From Cafeteria roenbergensis (lineage: Eukaryota > Sar > Bigyra > Bicosoecida > Cafeteriaceae), in assembly GCA_008330645.1 (NCBI GenBank), contig VLTN01000022.1:420822-484821 (forward strand): 64,000 nt of DNA. Direction: 5' to 3'. This document shows positions 22,346-32,223 of the stretch, one piece after another. Position 1 is the stretch's first letter; every line of letters starts with the position of its first letter. The translations under genes were made by a program, and so were the position numbers. The notes below the pieces were generated by a model. It saw only the letters and a program-made list of their open reading frames with translations, was not told the origin of the DNA and ran no database searches.

Positions 22346-22639
22346 ATGTGCGCGATCGTTGCCATCGCTGCCATAGCCGTGGTCACTGGGACGCTTCTGC
22401 TGCTCGAGTCCGTCGGGATTCTCGACGCCTCGAGCGAAGCGCAGCGCAGGGAGTCGGCGGTCGAGGCGGTCGTATCGCCTGCTGGCACCCTGACGGTTGC
22501 GCTTGTGTTTGCGAGCGTCGTCGGCACTGTCGCCGCCGGGCTCGCGTATTTCCTATGGCGGCGGTGCGCATCACGAGGGGCACGACCGGCCGCCGCGGCG
22601 GCTCCGGGTCCGGCCGGGCGCCGCCCGCACTTGGACTGA
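22346..22639 (+). CDS. Small two-helix membrane protein (97 residues)
   Basis: ATG-initiated frame with two clear hydrophobic helices, AIVAIAAIAVVTGTLLLLES and TLTVALVFASVVGTVAAGLA, separated by a polar loop of about 28 residues and followed by a basic WRRC segment and an Ala/Pro tail. The topology (helix, charged loop, helix) is like the OST5/TMEM258 subunit of oligosaccharyltransferase, but I see no sequence identity that proves it, so no symbol is given. Its 3' end overlaps the start of the next gene by 85 bp in a different frame, which is unusual for a nuclear gene. Either the downstream start is later, or an intron removes the overlap. It is divergent from PDCL3 with 265 bp between starts. 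Confidence 0.5.
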   Translation: MCAIVAIAAIAVVTGTLLLLESVGILDASSEAQRRESAVEAVVSPAGTLTVALVFASVVGTVAAGLAYFLWRRCASRGARPAAAAAPGPAGRRPHLD

Positions 22640-25176
22640 CGGCGTTCGCAGTCGGCCTCGTGTCAATGCTCTTGCTCTCGGACGCGTGGGCGGCTGAGGC
22701 GGCGCGTGGAGGCGACAGGCGCTCGGCGCTGTTGCCGGGTGTGGAGGCGCACGTTCGCGCGACGCTGGAGCGGGAGCTCGGGCTGTCGCTGCCGCCATTT
22801 CACGCCCAGTGCATGCCAGCGCCCGTCTCACGGGCAGCGGCCGTCTCGGGGGACTCCCTGGCGCGTGTCGTTGAGCTGCGCGTCTCGGACGCTGCAGGCG
22901 CAGTTGCCTCCCTCGCCTCCATGGGCTGCACCGACGCGGCCATGCACGTGGCGCGCGTTGCTGTGTGCGCACAGCAGCCCAACGGGCTGTTTGCGGCGTC
23001 GGTCTTCTTGCCAGTGCCTCCCGAGGCTGTGGCCGCCGTGGCGGCAACTGCCCGCTCGCTCCGCGGCGTGCGTGCGGCGCTGGCCGCGTCCTCGCTGCAG
23101 GCCGGCGACGCCACGTTTGACTGCGCCGCCGCCGCTTCCGTCCTCGTGCCGGAAACCGGCAGCGTGTCCCGGTCCGCGCTGGACGCTGCTTGGCCGTCGC
23201 TGGACGAAGCCTGGCCGTCGGCGGGCGCGTGGGCGGCAGCCAGCGGCCCGCTGCCTGGGCAGGCTGTGGTAGTGCGGTCTCGCCTGATGGCTCTGCCGGG
23301 GATCGGGCAGGCAGTCTCGTGGCTGCACTTCGCTGCATCGAGCACGTCCGGCTGGGGCGGCGTGCCCGCGTCCCACGGCGCGCCCTCGTCCTGGGGCGCG
23401 GCATCGCAGGCTCGCCGGTGGGTGGAGAATCAGGGTGCCGCGGCCATGGTGTCGTGGACGAAGGCGCTGCTGTCGGGGAACCGCTCGGTAGCCCTGGCTG
23501 ACAATCCGCTCGTCGCCGAGTCTCTCATTGCGACGTGCCACCCGTGGGAGTCGTTCTTGCCGTTCGGGCCCGGCGCGCGCAACTGGACGGAGCTGGTTGC
23601 CGGCCAGCCCTGCTCTCCCGCGTTCGACGCCGGCCCTGAGCCCAGCTGGAGGCGGTCGTCCGCGGGGCCCAGTGCGGTCCCGGCGGCCGTGCGCCGGGCG
23701 GACCTGTGCCGCTTGGAGCGGCTCAGGGCGTCCAACTGGACCTGTCTCCCGCTGGCGGTGGACCGTGTGGAGACGGGGTGGGACGCCGCAGGGGGAGCGG
23801 CGGCAGCCGTCGCGTGGGTGGACCCGGCGGTTACGTCGCTGGCAGTGCTGGACGCGCTGGGGGCGGCGGCGTCGCTCAGGCTGGCCCCGTCCGCCGTGCC
23901 CTCTTCCGAGGGCAACATCCCTGCCACGGCCGTCTCGCTCTGGCGCGCGGGCCTGCGAACTGCCGGCCTGACGGGGCTGCTGCTCTCCGACCCTGCCAGC
24001 GGCGGGACGGCCTTCGCGCCCGTTGAGATTCGCTTGGCAGAGCCTGGCCTGCCGAGCAGGCCGCGGCTGTCGCTGGCCGGCGTCGGGGATGTATCGCTCG
24101 TTGTCGCTCCCCACGCGGACGCCGGCGCAGCTCTGCCCCTGGCTGCCGTGCCGCCGCTGCTGCGGGACGAGTTCTCGCTCGCAGACAGGTTCAACGCGTC
24201 GCTGGTCGATGAGCGCCCCCTAGCCAGCGGCGCAGGCGCTCTGACTGAGCCGCTTCGCGCATGGCCTGCTGGGGCGTCCCAGGGCAAGGCGGCCAACAGA
24301 GCCGCCGGCAGCGACACCCATGCTGGCGCCGGGACAGGCCGGTGGTCGGGCAGCGCGGGAGACGACAACGAGTTCGACTGGCCCGTTTCGGCCGGCGTGG
24401 GTCTGCTGACCCCGTCCCTGGCGCCGGGCAGGCGGCCCGTTGCCTCGCTCAGCGCCGAGTCAGCGTGGTTCAACGCGTCGGCCGGACAGCTGGGGCCAGT
24501 GTGGCTGCGAGCCCAGGCGCTGGCAGTGGCCGCGGCGCGAGCGGCGCTTCTGCCAGTGCTGGCGTTCGAGGCCTCGCGCACCGCGTCGCTCGCCCTGGCG
24601 GTCTCAAACTCCACGCAGTGGGCGGCTGCTGTTGCCATGGGCGGGCAAGCGCAGGGGGCGGCTGCTGCTCTCCCGGGCTGCGGGCTGGACGTGACGGCCG
24701 AGGGACTGTGGGCAGCGGCACAGATCACCGTTCCGAGGGGTGAGGCTGCGCTGCTTGGCCGCTTGCACAAGGCTGCGCGAGCGCGCGCCGTTGTGGGCGA
24801 TGGGCACGACGGCCGGTGTGCTGGTCGCCGGGCGCGCCCTTGCTGGCAGCTCTTGCTGCCTCGTCGCCGCCGCTCCTGCTGCCTCATCGCTGCCCCCTCC
24901 CCTTTCGATCCGCTTTCGTGAGCGCTGCGGCCCGCAGTTCCGCCAGTGCTGCCCCGGAGGCAGGAGGACCTGATGTGGCTCTCTGTGGTGGTGGCGGCGG
25001 ACATCAGCCTCGTTGCAGTCGGGGCTGTCGTGTGCATCGTTCTGGGGCTCAGAGCAGTGTCTCGCGTGCGCCACCGTCACAAGCAGCGCCACTTGGCTGA
25101 GACGACGAGGTTGGCCGCAGAGGCAGACTTTTCCGAGAGCGACGACGAGGGCACCGAGTTTGCTGGGCCGCCATAG
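22555..25176 (+). CDS. Large type I membrane glycoprotein, family unrecognised
   Basis: Exon 1 is 22555-24739 and exon 2 is 24947-25176 (GTGAGG donor, CGCCAG acceptor, phase 1); 804 residues. The N-terminus has a basic stretch and the hydrophobic core LGLTAFAVGLVSMLLL, then DAWAAEA, a likely signal-peptide cleavage region. About 680 Ala-rich residues follow with six N-glycosylation sequons (NRS, NWT twice, NAS twice, NST) and scattered cysteines. Exon 2 adds a transmembrane helix, LSVVVAADISLVAVGAVVCI, and a short basic then acidic cytoplasmic tail (RVRHRHKQRH, SESDDEGTE). Without the splice the protein would lose its anchor, which supports the intron. A signal anchor plus C-terminal helix layout, as in some GPI-transamidase subunits, is an alternative I cannot confirm. 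Stop codon is TAG. Confidence 0.72.
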
Positions 25177-25281
25177 GGTGCGCTGCCTCAAGGGGCGACC
25201 CTCCATGCGTAGGGTGCGCCGCCTCAAGGGGCGACCCTCCGTGCGTAGGGTGCGCTGCCTCAAGGGGCGGCCCTCCGTGCG
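25174..25281. repeat. Three tandem 36-bp repeats starting at the stop codon
   Basis: Three back-to-back 36-bp units beginning TAGGGTGCGC and containing CCTCAAGGGGCG. They differ at only a few positions. The TAG of the first unit is the stop codon of the membrane glycoprotein gene, so the block is its proximal 3' UTR. No spacers are present. Confidence 0.9.
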
Positions 25282-25606
25282 CTCGTGGGCGATCGGGGGG
25301 AAAGAGTTGCGCTCGGAACTCCCGTTCAGACGTGTCGCGAAGCCTGGTCTCAGGCGCTTGGTATTGCGTCAGCGCGTGGCCAGGATACAACATTGCCTGG
25401 TTGGCGCGAATCAGCGCACACAATGCACACCTAGCCAGGCAAAGCAAGCGCCGCAGCTGGGCGAAGCCACCCTCAAGGCGCCGTCAAGCCCAGTGCACCG
25501 CCCGCGATTCGAGCCCAGCAGTCGCAGCCGCGCGTCGCCTTGCCCCTGAGCGGAGCAGGCGATGCAGACTCGCGCTCGCAAGCCAGCCGCAGCGTGCGGT
25601 GCGCGG
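25282..25606. other. Convergent intergenic region
   Basis: 325 bp between the tandem repeat and the stop of the SH3 protein gene. A tRNA-B-box-like string near 25508 was examined and rejected. Nothing else is visible. Confidence 0.5.
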
Positions 25607-28600
25607 CTAAAACGCAAAGTCGCTCAAGTCCACCGCGGCGGAAGCCACCCGGCCAGGGCCTGGGGCGGTGTAGGTATGAGGCAGCGGCGCAGCCGCCGGC
25701 GCAGCGGGGCCTCCCACATGGGCCGGCGGCGGAGCCTCCCGCTCAGGGGGGCTCTGAGTCTGCGCGCTGCCCTGCCACACGCCCCCGCGTTGTCCGGTGT
25801 CTGGGCCGCGCTGCATCACCGCGAGGCGCGCCGCGGACGGCGGGGTAGCCGGTTGGGGCCTGAACCACGCGGCCCCACCAGCTCCCCCGGGTCTGCCGAA
25901 GGCGCCGGCCACGCCTGGCACGCCCACCCCTAAGCCTGCCGCCGCTGCCACCGCCCGCAGGGACGGCGTTCGCCGCACAAACTTGGACGGCAGAGCTCTG
26001 GGAGGGCTCGACGGCCCGGCGCTCGCGCCTGCTGGTGGCCGGGACGAGCTCGGGCCAGAGCCTGCTGACCCCATCGCTGCTGCTCCGGAGGCCCTTGCGG
26101 GGCTCGTTGGCGCTGCGGTGCCGCCAGACGCCGCTGCTCCGATGGAGGACACGGCGGCGTCGCTTGCAGCAGTGGCGGATGCGGTCGCAGCAGCCATGGC
26201 CGTTGCAAACGCACTCCGGCCACCGCTGCTGACGCTGGCGCTGGCCGAGACACTGGCCTCCGGCTCTGCAGCCGCAGCCGCAGTCGCATCTCCAGCAGGG
26301 CCCCCTTCGGCGGCGGGTGGCGGCAGTGGCCCGGTGGCTGCAGCGAGTTGGCGGTTTCGGCGCGGCGTGACGAGCGAACCGGGGGGCGGCTTCGCCAGCG
26401 CTGGCAGCGAGGCAACTGCAACCCCAGTGCGTCTGTCGCGGGAGGGCGTCGCTTGGGCAGTCGGGAGGGCGGTCGGGTGGTGGGCGCTCCAAGAGAGCAC
26501 GGCTGCGACCGGGTGCGGGTGGGCCGGAGGCGGCAAGGGGTGGGCGGCGGCCGCCGTGCGGGGATCAGCTGTGGCGGAGCTGGCGGGCGGCACGCCGGGT
26601 CGGCGGGGCGGCGGCAAGGGGGCTGCTCTGGGCGCTGCAGTCGAGGGGGCGGCAGCTGTCCCCCGGGGGATAGGGCTGACGGGGCCGCCGCCAGGAGGCG
26701 AGGGCGGAAGCGACGGGGAAGACGATCCCGAGGAGGACGGTGAGGGCGGGGGCGGCGGACGGGCAGCGCCGGGCCGGAGGGCGCTGCCGGCCCGAGCTGG
26801 TGCCGCCAGCGCCGCTGCTGTCCCCGGGGGAGAAGGGGGGGGGCTACCGGGCGAGTCCGAGCGGGCTGCCGGCAGAGCCGCCCGCACACGCTCCAGCGGA
26901 ACTGCAGGTGGCGGGGTCGGGGGCGGGCCGGGGCTGGAGTCCGAGGAAGAGCGGCGCTGCAGTGCCGCTGGCAGGCGACGGCTCTGCGCGGGCGCCGACA
27001 CGGGCGGCATGGGGGGAGGGGACGGGCTGACGTCGTGCTTGTGCCGGTCAACGGCCAGCTTCTGGCCAGCTGCGGCGAGGCTGGCTGCCGGTCCGTGGAC
27101 TGCGTCGCCGGGCGGAGGAGGCGAGGGCGGCCCGCTCACCGACGAGGCCTCGGAGGCTGCACTGCCAGACGCGGAGCCGTCGTCTGCACGCACAGCGCCA
27201 GCCAGCACGCCGGAGCGGAGCGGTGCCTCTGGACCCAGGGGAGGGGCCGTGTCCCGTGCCGGCTTCAGCGTGGGGCGCCGCCTGCCTGGGGACAGCGAGC
27301 GGCCGGTGTTCGACCGCTTCAGGGTGGCCGGTGCGGCGGCAGTCCCGCCCTCTGCCTGTAGCGACGCCACCGAGGACGACGCAGCCGCCGAGGACGACGA
27401 AGCCGCCGAGGACGACGAAGCCGCCGAGGGCGGCTGTGGCGGATGAGCAGGGTGAAGACCCGACGGATCCATGGCGCCAACCGGGTCGCCCGGGCCGCCG
27501 TGTCGACCGGCTCTGCCGCCAGGTTCGCTGAAGCTGCCTGCTCCGGAGTCGGGTCCCGTCCGGCCGCCACCTGCAGCGTCACCTCTGGCTCTGTCCGCAC
27601 TCGAGGAGGGACCGCCGACCGCGCGCGCCCCAGCCCCACCGGGCGAGGCAGGGGCGGGCTGAAAGCCGCCCAAGGCGGTAGTTGAAGGCCGGTTCGCCGT
27701 GGGCGTGCCAAGAGCAGTCGCCGCGGCCTCTGAGGCGGAGACCGACTGCCAGTCACCTGCCCCTGGCCCAGCTCCGGCAGTGGCGGCTCCGTCAGCACTC
27801 GTGGCATCAGCGGCAGCCCGATCGCCAGTGCCCATCGGGACGAGGAAGCTTCCGGGAACGTATCCAGCCGCGCCGTCTGGCAGGCGCTTGACGAACCACC
27901 ACCCGGACGGCAGAGCTGCCACGAGCGCGGCCGCCTGCCCCTCGTGAAGAGACACGGCGTTTCGCAGCTGCGCGTCCTCAGCCGAGAAAGCTGCCAGCGA
28001 GGTGAACAGCGAGCCGGCCTCCGGGGTGGCGGCCCGGCCAGAGCCGTTCAGCGGCTGCTCGGCACGCGCAGCCCGGCCGGCCTCCTGGCTGTCGCCCGAT
28101 CGGTCACCGGCCGCGCCTGCGAGCAGCCCTTCCGCTCCTGAGGCAGGCTGTGGCGCGCCATGGCCCTGGCCAGGCTCGTCGCGCCGACCGCCCGGCCGGT
28201 GCGCAGCCCGCTGCAGCGCTGCATCGCCCCTCGAACCCGAGAGGCCGGTGGAGGGCGGGGAGGCCCCGCCAAGCGCTGTGCCCGTCGGCACGGGGCTGCC
28301 GCTCGGCAGCGCGGGCGGCGGCGGGTCTGCCGCTAGGGCGTGTCGCGTTGCTGACCCCCCGCCGTCCATGGCCGTGCCGGCGGCCGAAGAGAGCGCCTCA
28401 GCATGGCCGGCCGAGCCATCGCTGCGCGCTTGCCCACGCGCGAGCTGGGACCAGGCTGGGGCACTCTGCGGAGCAAGCGCTGGCGCGGCGGTGCCTGGAA
28501 CAGGGGCGTGTCCGAGCGACTCGGCCACAGCCGGCCGCATGAACTGGGGAAGGGATGCTCCCGCCGACGCCGGTGAAACTGCCGACACGGCAGAGCGCAT

Positions 28601-31600
28601 TGTCCCGTGCAGAGCCCGCTCGGCCTGCGCCGCCGCGTCCCTGGCCTCGAGCCGCTCGAGGCGGGCCTGCATGCTGACGAGGAGCTGCGCAACCGCCGCC
28701 CCACTGCCGAGCGCCCCCACGCCGTGAGCGTGAGCGTGAGCGGTGTCCGTGCGTGTCTGGCGCCCTCCCCGATGGCGGGACGCTGACTTGGACCCGTCGC
28801 GGCCCCTGCTGCTGCTGCTCGCGTCGCTGCTGGGGGGGGAACTTTGCTCTGCGCCCCGGCGAGCAGTGCGCTCACCGGCCCTCCCTGGTCGACGGCCAGC
28901 CGCGCTGCTGGTGGCGCGACGCCGGCCAGAACGACCGGCGGGTGGGCCGTCGGGCGAGCGTTCCACTGTTCCCTGCCGCCGCCCTCGGCCTTGCGATTGG
29001 CCCCTGTTGCGCGGCCTGTCCCGGCGCCGGGGCTCATCGCCGTGCTGGCCTGCGACTGGTCGCGTTGCTCGACCTGCTCTGCCACTTCCGCTCCGGCCGT
29101 CTGCAAGCTCACCGCCCAGAAGCCCGTTGCTGCCGTTGGGAGCCCCATCGCGCCTTGCGAGCTCGCCTCTGGCCTTGTGCCCAGCCCGCAGGGACGCGCC
29201 TCCGGCGGCGGCGGCGGGTGGCGAGGAGGCGTGTGACTGCAGAGCCGCAACTGCGCCTCCGCTGGTTCTGCCGCCGGCGCCGCCAGCACCGGAGCCGGCG
29301 CTCATGGTGAGCTGAATCAGCCGCCGCTGCGCCGGAGACAGCACTTGCTGCGCCTCTCGCTGCCGCCGCCGCGGCTGCCCACTTGCGTCACGATGCGAGC
29401 TCTGCTTCGCGGCAGAGACGTGACGAGGTGGCGACGCACCGCTTGTCTGGGCGCCGCACTCAACCACTGCTGCAGAGCCGGCTGGCCTGACCCGCCCAGG
29501 CTCGACCACGCGGCCGCGCCCCGCGCCCACGCCTCCGTCCTCGGAGTCGCTGCTGCTGTCGGAGCCACTGCTGGAGAACGAGTCACTCACAGTGGCTGGG
29601 AATCTGCCGCGCGTGGCCGCGGCTTCGCGCTGCTTGGCGAGCTCGCCACGCTCGCCTTGCGCCTCGGCACCGCTGCTGTCCGACCCGCTGCTGTCCGACC
29701 CGCTGCTGTCCGACCCGCTGGAGCTTGCAGCGCTGGTGCTGGTGCTGCCCGTGGCCGACGCCTCAGAGCCCCACGCATCGTCCCCCCCAGCAGTCGGAGG
29801 GCTCCGCTGGCCGACCTGCCGGACGCGCCGGCGGTCCCTGCCGCCACCGCTCGATGGGCTGCCGCCCCGGCGGCGGCCACTGCTCGGCGGGCTGCCGCCC
29901 CGGCGGCGGCCACTGCTCTGCACCGGGGACACCGAGGCCGGGAGTGCCATGCTGGCGTGGGCTGGCCGGGCTGCCGCAGCGGGGCTGGTCTCGCCAGCAG
30001 CAGTGTCGGGCACCGTGCACCGGCCGTTCGCTCCGCGGTCCGCCCCAGTCGACCGCCTGGCGGCCAGGAGCCTGGAGTGGTGGTCGATCTGCTGTCTGAT
30101 CGCGAGACGCGTCCGCTTGAGCACGCGGAGGTGGGTGGCGGCCTCGGCCTCGCCGCTGTCGCTGCTGGGGTGCCGCTGCCGCTGCTGCTGCTGCTGCTGC
30201 TGCTGCCGCTGCTGCTGCCGCTGCTGCTGGCGCCGCCGCTGCATCTCCAGCGCATCAGCGTCGTCATCTGACGTCAGCACAGCGCTGGTGGAGGACGAGC
30301 CCTCCGAGCCCCAGTCGTCACTGTCGCCGTCACGGTCACTGTCACCGCCGGTGTGGTCCTCGTCGCGACGGCGTCCTGTACCAGCAGCAGCAGGAACCGC
30401 GGCGGTCGCGGCGCCAGCTCTCCCACCGCTGGCCGGCGAACCAGCCTCCCGGCCGCCTCTGGCTGGGCTGGCGTCGAGGTCGCGCACCGACAGACCACGC
30501 CCTGCCGCACCGGGGCTGACGACTTCTTGATGGCGCCGTGATGGGGGTCCAGCGGCGTCGGCGCCGCGCACCGCGGACGCACCTGCACCATGCTTGGCGG
30601 CGCTGTGGCGTCGGCCAAGGGCGCCCCCATTGCCGGCAGCACGAAGCGCGCTGCCAGCTGCCGCAGCGCCGCTCGAGCTTGCAGCTCGCCTGGCCGGCGG
30701 CGTCGGCTGCAAGCCCCGCCCTCCGCTCCCTCCGGACCCCGCGGCGCTGTGGGACCTGTTCGGCGAAACGTGTACCCGGCCCCTGACCCGATTGCCGCCT
30801 CCTTCGCCCGCCCTGCCGCCACGCAACTCCGGCTCGAAGGCCACGCGGCCTGACACGGCACCGCGCCCGCCGCTGCGACGCCGGCCCTCGCCACCGCCAC
30901 CGCCGCCGCTGCTGCTGCCGCTGCCGCTGCTGCTGCCGCTGCCGCTGCCGTTGCCGCTGGCGTCAAAGGGCGCCTCCCACACCCGCTCCTCCCTGCTGAG
31001 CACACGGCGCAGCTTCGCGTTGAGAGCGGCCAGCTCGCCGGTGACGCGGTCCTCCTCGCTCATCGCCAGCACGCCCCCGCGGGGCATGCGCACTGCGGTT
31101 ACGCCGCGCACCATGGAGCTAGTGTGCCCGCCGCCAGCCCGGCGGCGCTCCGCGGTCGCTGCGAATCCCACCCGTTGCGCTGCCGCCTGCTCCTGCGCCT
31201 GCGGTCGGCGCCGCCGCTGCGGCTGCTGTTGCCTGCTGCTGGCCGCGGCCTCGGAGGGACTCCGCGCGCTGCTGTAGCCACCAGGCGCATGGCGCGACGC
31301 TGGTGCCGCGCTGGAGGAGGCGGCGCGCCGGCTGCCGGGGCGTCGCGATCGCTGGGAACCAGCCAGGCTTCGGCCAGCGCGCTCCGAGCTCCCTTGTGCC
31401 GCACTCGCCCGATTTGTCCGTCCCGCCGAGGATGCGCTGCGGCTGCTCCCGAGGGCCGCCCCAACACTCTGCCGTAAGCCAGCCGCGGCCGGCAATCGAG
31501 GCGGCGCAGGCGCACGACCGGTCCCCCCAGCGAGTTGGTCTCGAGCAGGAGGAACGTGAGACGCCCGCTTCGCCACCGAAGCAGCAGTCTGTCTGTGGGC

Positions 31601-31858
31601 GCGAGGCACGCCTGGCTTGGCCTCCTTGGCCGCGAGGCCTCCTGCCCGGGCGTAGGGCATGCTCGCAGTTGGGCGCCCGCAGCCGCCGTCTGCTGCGACC
31701 TTTGCACAAGGCCTTCGCAGCTCGCTGCGGCACGCAGATCCGCGCGAGCGGACTGGATCCGCGCCGCAGGCGGAGCCTCTGCGTGTTCGCGACGGGGGCT
31801 GCCGCCGCCGTGCGTCGCCTGGACGCTCGTGGGCTGCTGTCATCGGCGACGCTTGCAT
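25607..31858 (-). CDS. Very large disordered protein with one SH3 domain
   Basis: A single open frame of 2,083 codons. Almost all of it is low-complexity: Arg/Ala/Ser-rich N-terminus, a charged helix EEDRVTGELAALNAKLRRV near residue 275, Gly/Ser runs, a Gln/Arg tract near residues 540-560, Ser-Gly-Asp repeats, and a Pro/Ser-rich C-terminal third full of PxxP strings. One globular domain is evident near residues 1,283-1,340: LFTSLAAFSAEDAQLRN, then SGWWFVKRLPDGAAGYVPGS, which fits an SH3 domain (tryptophan pair, GYVP.. strand). It probably acts as a scaffold, and the PxxP motifs could bind its own or other SH3 domains. Because the DNA is extremely GC-rich, long frames occur by chance; the SH3 domain argues for this one, but unseen introns and a different start are possible. 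Divergent from the DZIP1-like gene. Confidence 0.65.
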   Translation of the reverse strand: MQASPMTAAHERPGDARRRQPPSRTRRGSACGADPVRSRGSACRSELRRPCAKVAADGGCGRPTASMPYARAGGLAAKEAKPGVPRAHRQTAASVAKRASHVPPARDQLAGGTGRAPAPPRLPAAAGLRQSVGAALGSSRSASSAGRTNRASAAQGSSERAGRSLAGSQRSRRPGSRRAASSSAAPASRHAPGGYSSARSPSEAAASSRQQQPQRRRRPQAQEQAAAQRVGFAATAERRRAGGGHTSSMVRGVTAVRMPRGGVLAMSEEDRVTGELAALNAKLRRVLSREERVWEAPFDASGNGSGSGSSSGSGSSSGGGGGGEGRRRSGGRGAVSGRVAFEPELRGGRAGEGGGNRVRGRVHVSPNRSHSAAGSGGSGGRGLQPTPPARRAASSSGAAAAGSALRAAGNGGALGRRHSAAKHGAGASAVRGADAAGPPSRRHQEVVSPGAAGRGLSVRDLDASPARGGREAGSPASGGRAGAATAAVPAAAGTGRRRDEDHTGGDSDRDGDSDDWGSEGSSSTSAVLTSDDDADALEMQRRRQQQRQQQRQQQQQQQQRQRHPSSDSGEAEAATHLRVLKRTRLAIRQQIDHHSRLLAARRSTGADRGANGRCTVPDTAAGETSPAAAARPAHASMALPASVSPVQSSGRRRGGSPPSSGRRRGGSPSSGGGRDRRRVRQVGQRSPPTAGGDDAWGSEASATGSTSTSAASSSGSDSSGSDSSGSDSSGAEAQGERGELAKQREAAATRGRFPATVSDSFSSSGSDSSSDSEDGGVGAGRGRVVEPGRVRPAGSAAVVECGAQTSGASPPRHVSAAKQSSHRDASGQPRRRQREAQQVLSPAQRRLIQLTMSAGSGAGGAGGRTSGGAVAALQSHASSPPAAAAGGASLRAGHKARGELARRDGAPNGSNGLLGGELADGRSGSGRAGRATRPVAGQHGDEPRRRDRPRNRGQSQGRGRRQGTVERSPDGPPAGRSGRRRATSSAAGRRPGRAGERTARRGAEQSSPPSSDASSSSRGRDGSKSASRHRGGRQTRTDTAHAHAHGVGALGSGAAVAQLLVSMQARLERLEARDAAAQAERALHGTMRSAVSAVSPASAGASLPQFMRPAVAESLGHAPVPGTAAPALAPQSAPAWSQLARGQARSDGSAGHAEALSSAAGTAMDGGGSATRHALAADPPPPALPSGSPVPTGTALGGASPPSTGLSGSRGDAALQRAAHRPGGRRDEPGQGHGAPQPASGAEGLLAGAAGDRSGDSQEAGRAARAEQPLNGSGRAATPEAGSLFTSLAAFSAEDAQLRNAVSLHEGQAAALVAALPSGWWFVKRLPDGAAGYVPGSFLVPMGTGDRAAADATSADGAATAGAGPGAGDWQSVSASEAAATALGTPTANRPSTTALGGFQPAPASPGGAGARAVGGPSSSADRARGDAAGGGRTGPDSGAGSFSEPGGRAGRHGGPGDPVGAMDPSGLHPAHPPQPPSAASSSSAASSSSAAASSSVASLQAEGGTAAAPATLKRSNTGRSLSPGRRRPTLKPARDTAPPLGPEAPLRSGVLAGAVRADDGSASGSAASEASSVSGPPSPPPPGDAVHGPAASLAAAGQKLAVDRHKHDVSPSPPPMPPVSAPAQSRRLPAALQRRSSSDSSPGPPPTPPPAVPLERVRAALPAARSDSPGSPPPSPPGTAAALAAPARAGSALRPGAARPPPPPSPSSSGSSSPSLPPSPPGGGPVSPIPRGTAAAPSTAAPRAAPLPPPRRPGVPPASSATADPRTAAAAHPLPPPAHPHPVAAVLSWSAHHPTALPTAQATPSRDRRTGVAVASLPALAKPPPGSLVTPRRNRQLAAATGPLPPPAAEGGPAGDATAAAAAEPEASVSASASVSSGGRSAFATAMAAATASATAASDAAVSSIGAAASGGTAAPTSPARASGAAAMGSAGSGPSSSRPPAGASAGPSSPPRALPSKFVRRTPSLRAVAAAAGLGVGVPGVAGAFGRPGGAGGAAWFRPQPATPPSAARLAVMQRGPDTGQRGGVWQGSAQTQSPPEREAPPPAHVGGPAAPAAAPLPHTYTAPGPGRVASAAVDLSDFAF
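30178..30240. repeat. CTG/CAG-rich repeat encoding Gln-Arg tract
   Basis: Imperfect CTG triplets on the plus strand, read as CAG on the coding strand, give runs of up to eight Gln interrupted by Arg in the SH3 protein. Slippage-prone. Confidence 0.85.
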
Positions 31859-32223
31859 TCCACAAATCTGGTCCCAAGGTCGCCCTCAACTAGGCATCGC
31901 ACTTGGAGCGGCTGGCTCTGCAACCGCGGCCTTGGATTCTGGCCTGAGTTCAAGCGAATGCGGCCGCGACTTCGGGCTCGTATTCGAGCAAGGGGTCGCT
32001 CTGCTGCGGGCCGTTTTGTTTGGCGCAAAGCGGTGCAAGCAACCAACCGTTTCTGCAAGCACGCCAGCCGGCAGCCCCCGCAACGCCCAGCCGCCAGCAG
32101 CACTCGCGCCCCGCCCAGCGCGGCCGCAAGCAGCCCCTCGCCGCTCCGCCGCTGCTGCTCACCCTCCATCTCCTCCAAGGAGGCCCCCGGCTGACTGGCT
32201 GCAGGCAGCGACCCCACGCGACA
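31859..32223. promoter_or_regulatory. Divergent promoter region, SH3 protein / DZIP1-like protein
   Basis: 365 bp between head-to-head ATGs. It is noticeably less GC-rich than the flanking coding sequence. No defined element was identified. Confidence 0.35.

Noticed and set aside
22555-25176. Assignment of the membrane glycoprotein to a GPI-transamidase subunit
   Set aside because: The two-anchor layout is similar but I could not match any family motif, so no name was given.
25174-25281. 36-bp repeats considered as a CRISPR array
   Set aside because: Units are directly adjacent without spacers, and the context is a eukaryotic 3' UTR.
25500-25525. tRNA B-box-like GATTCGAGCCC
   Set aside because: The T-stem does not pair and there is no A box at the right distance.
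25797-27446. 549-codon plus-strand frame opposite the SH3 protein
   Set aside because: Gly/Ala/Arg low complexity with no domain. The opposite frame contains the SH3 domain, though I note that neither frame is strongly constrained here.
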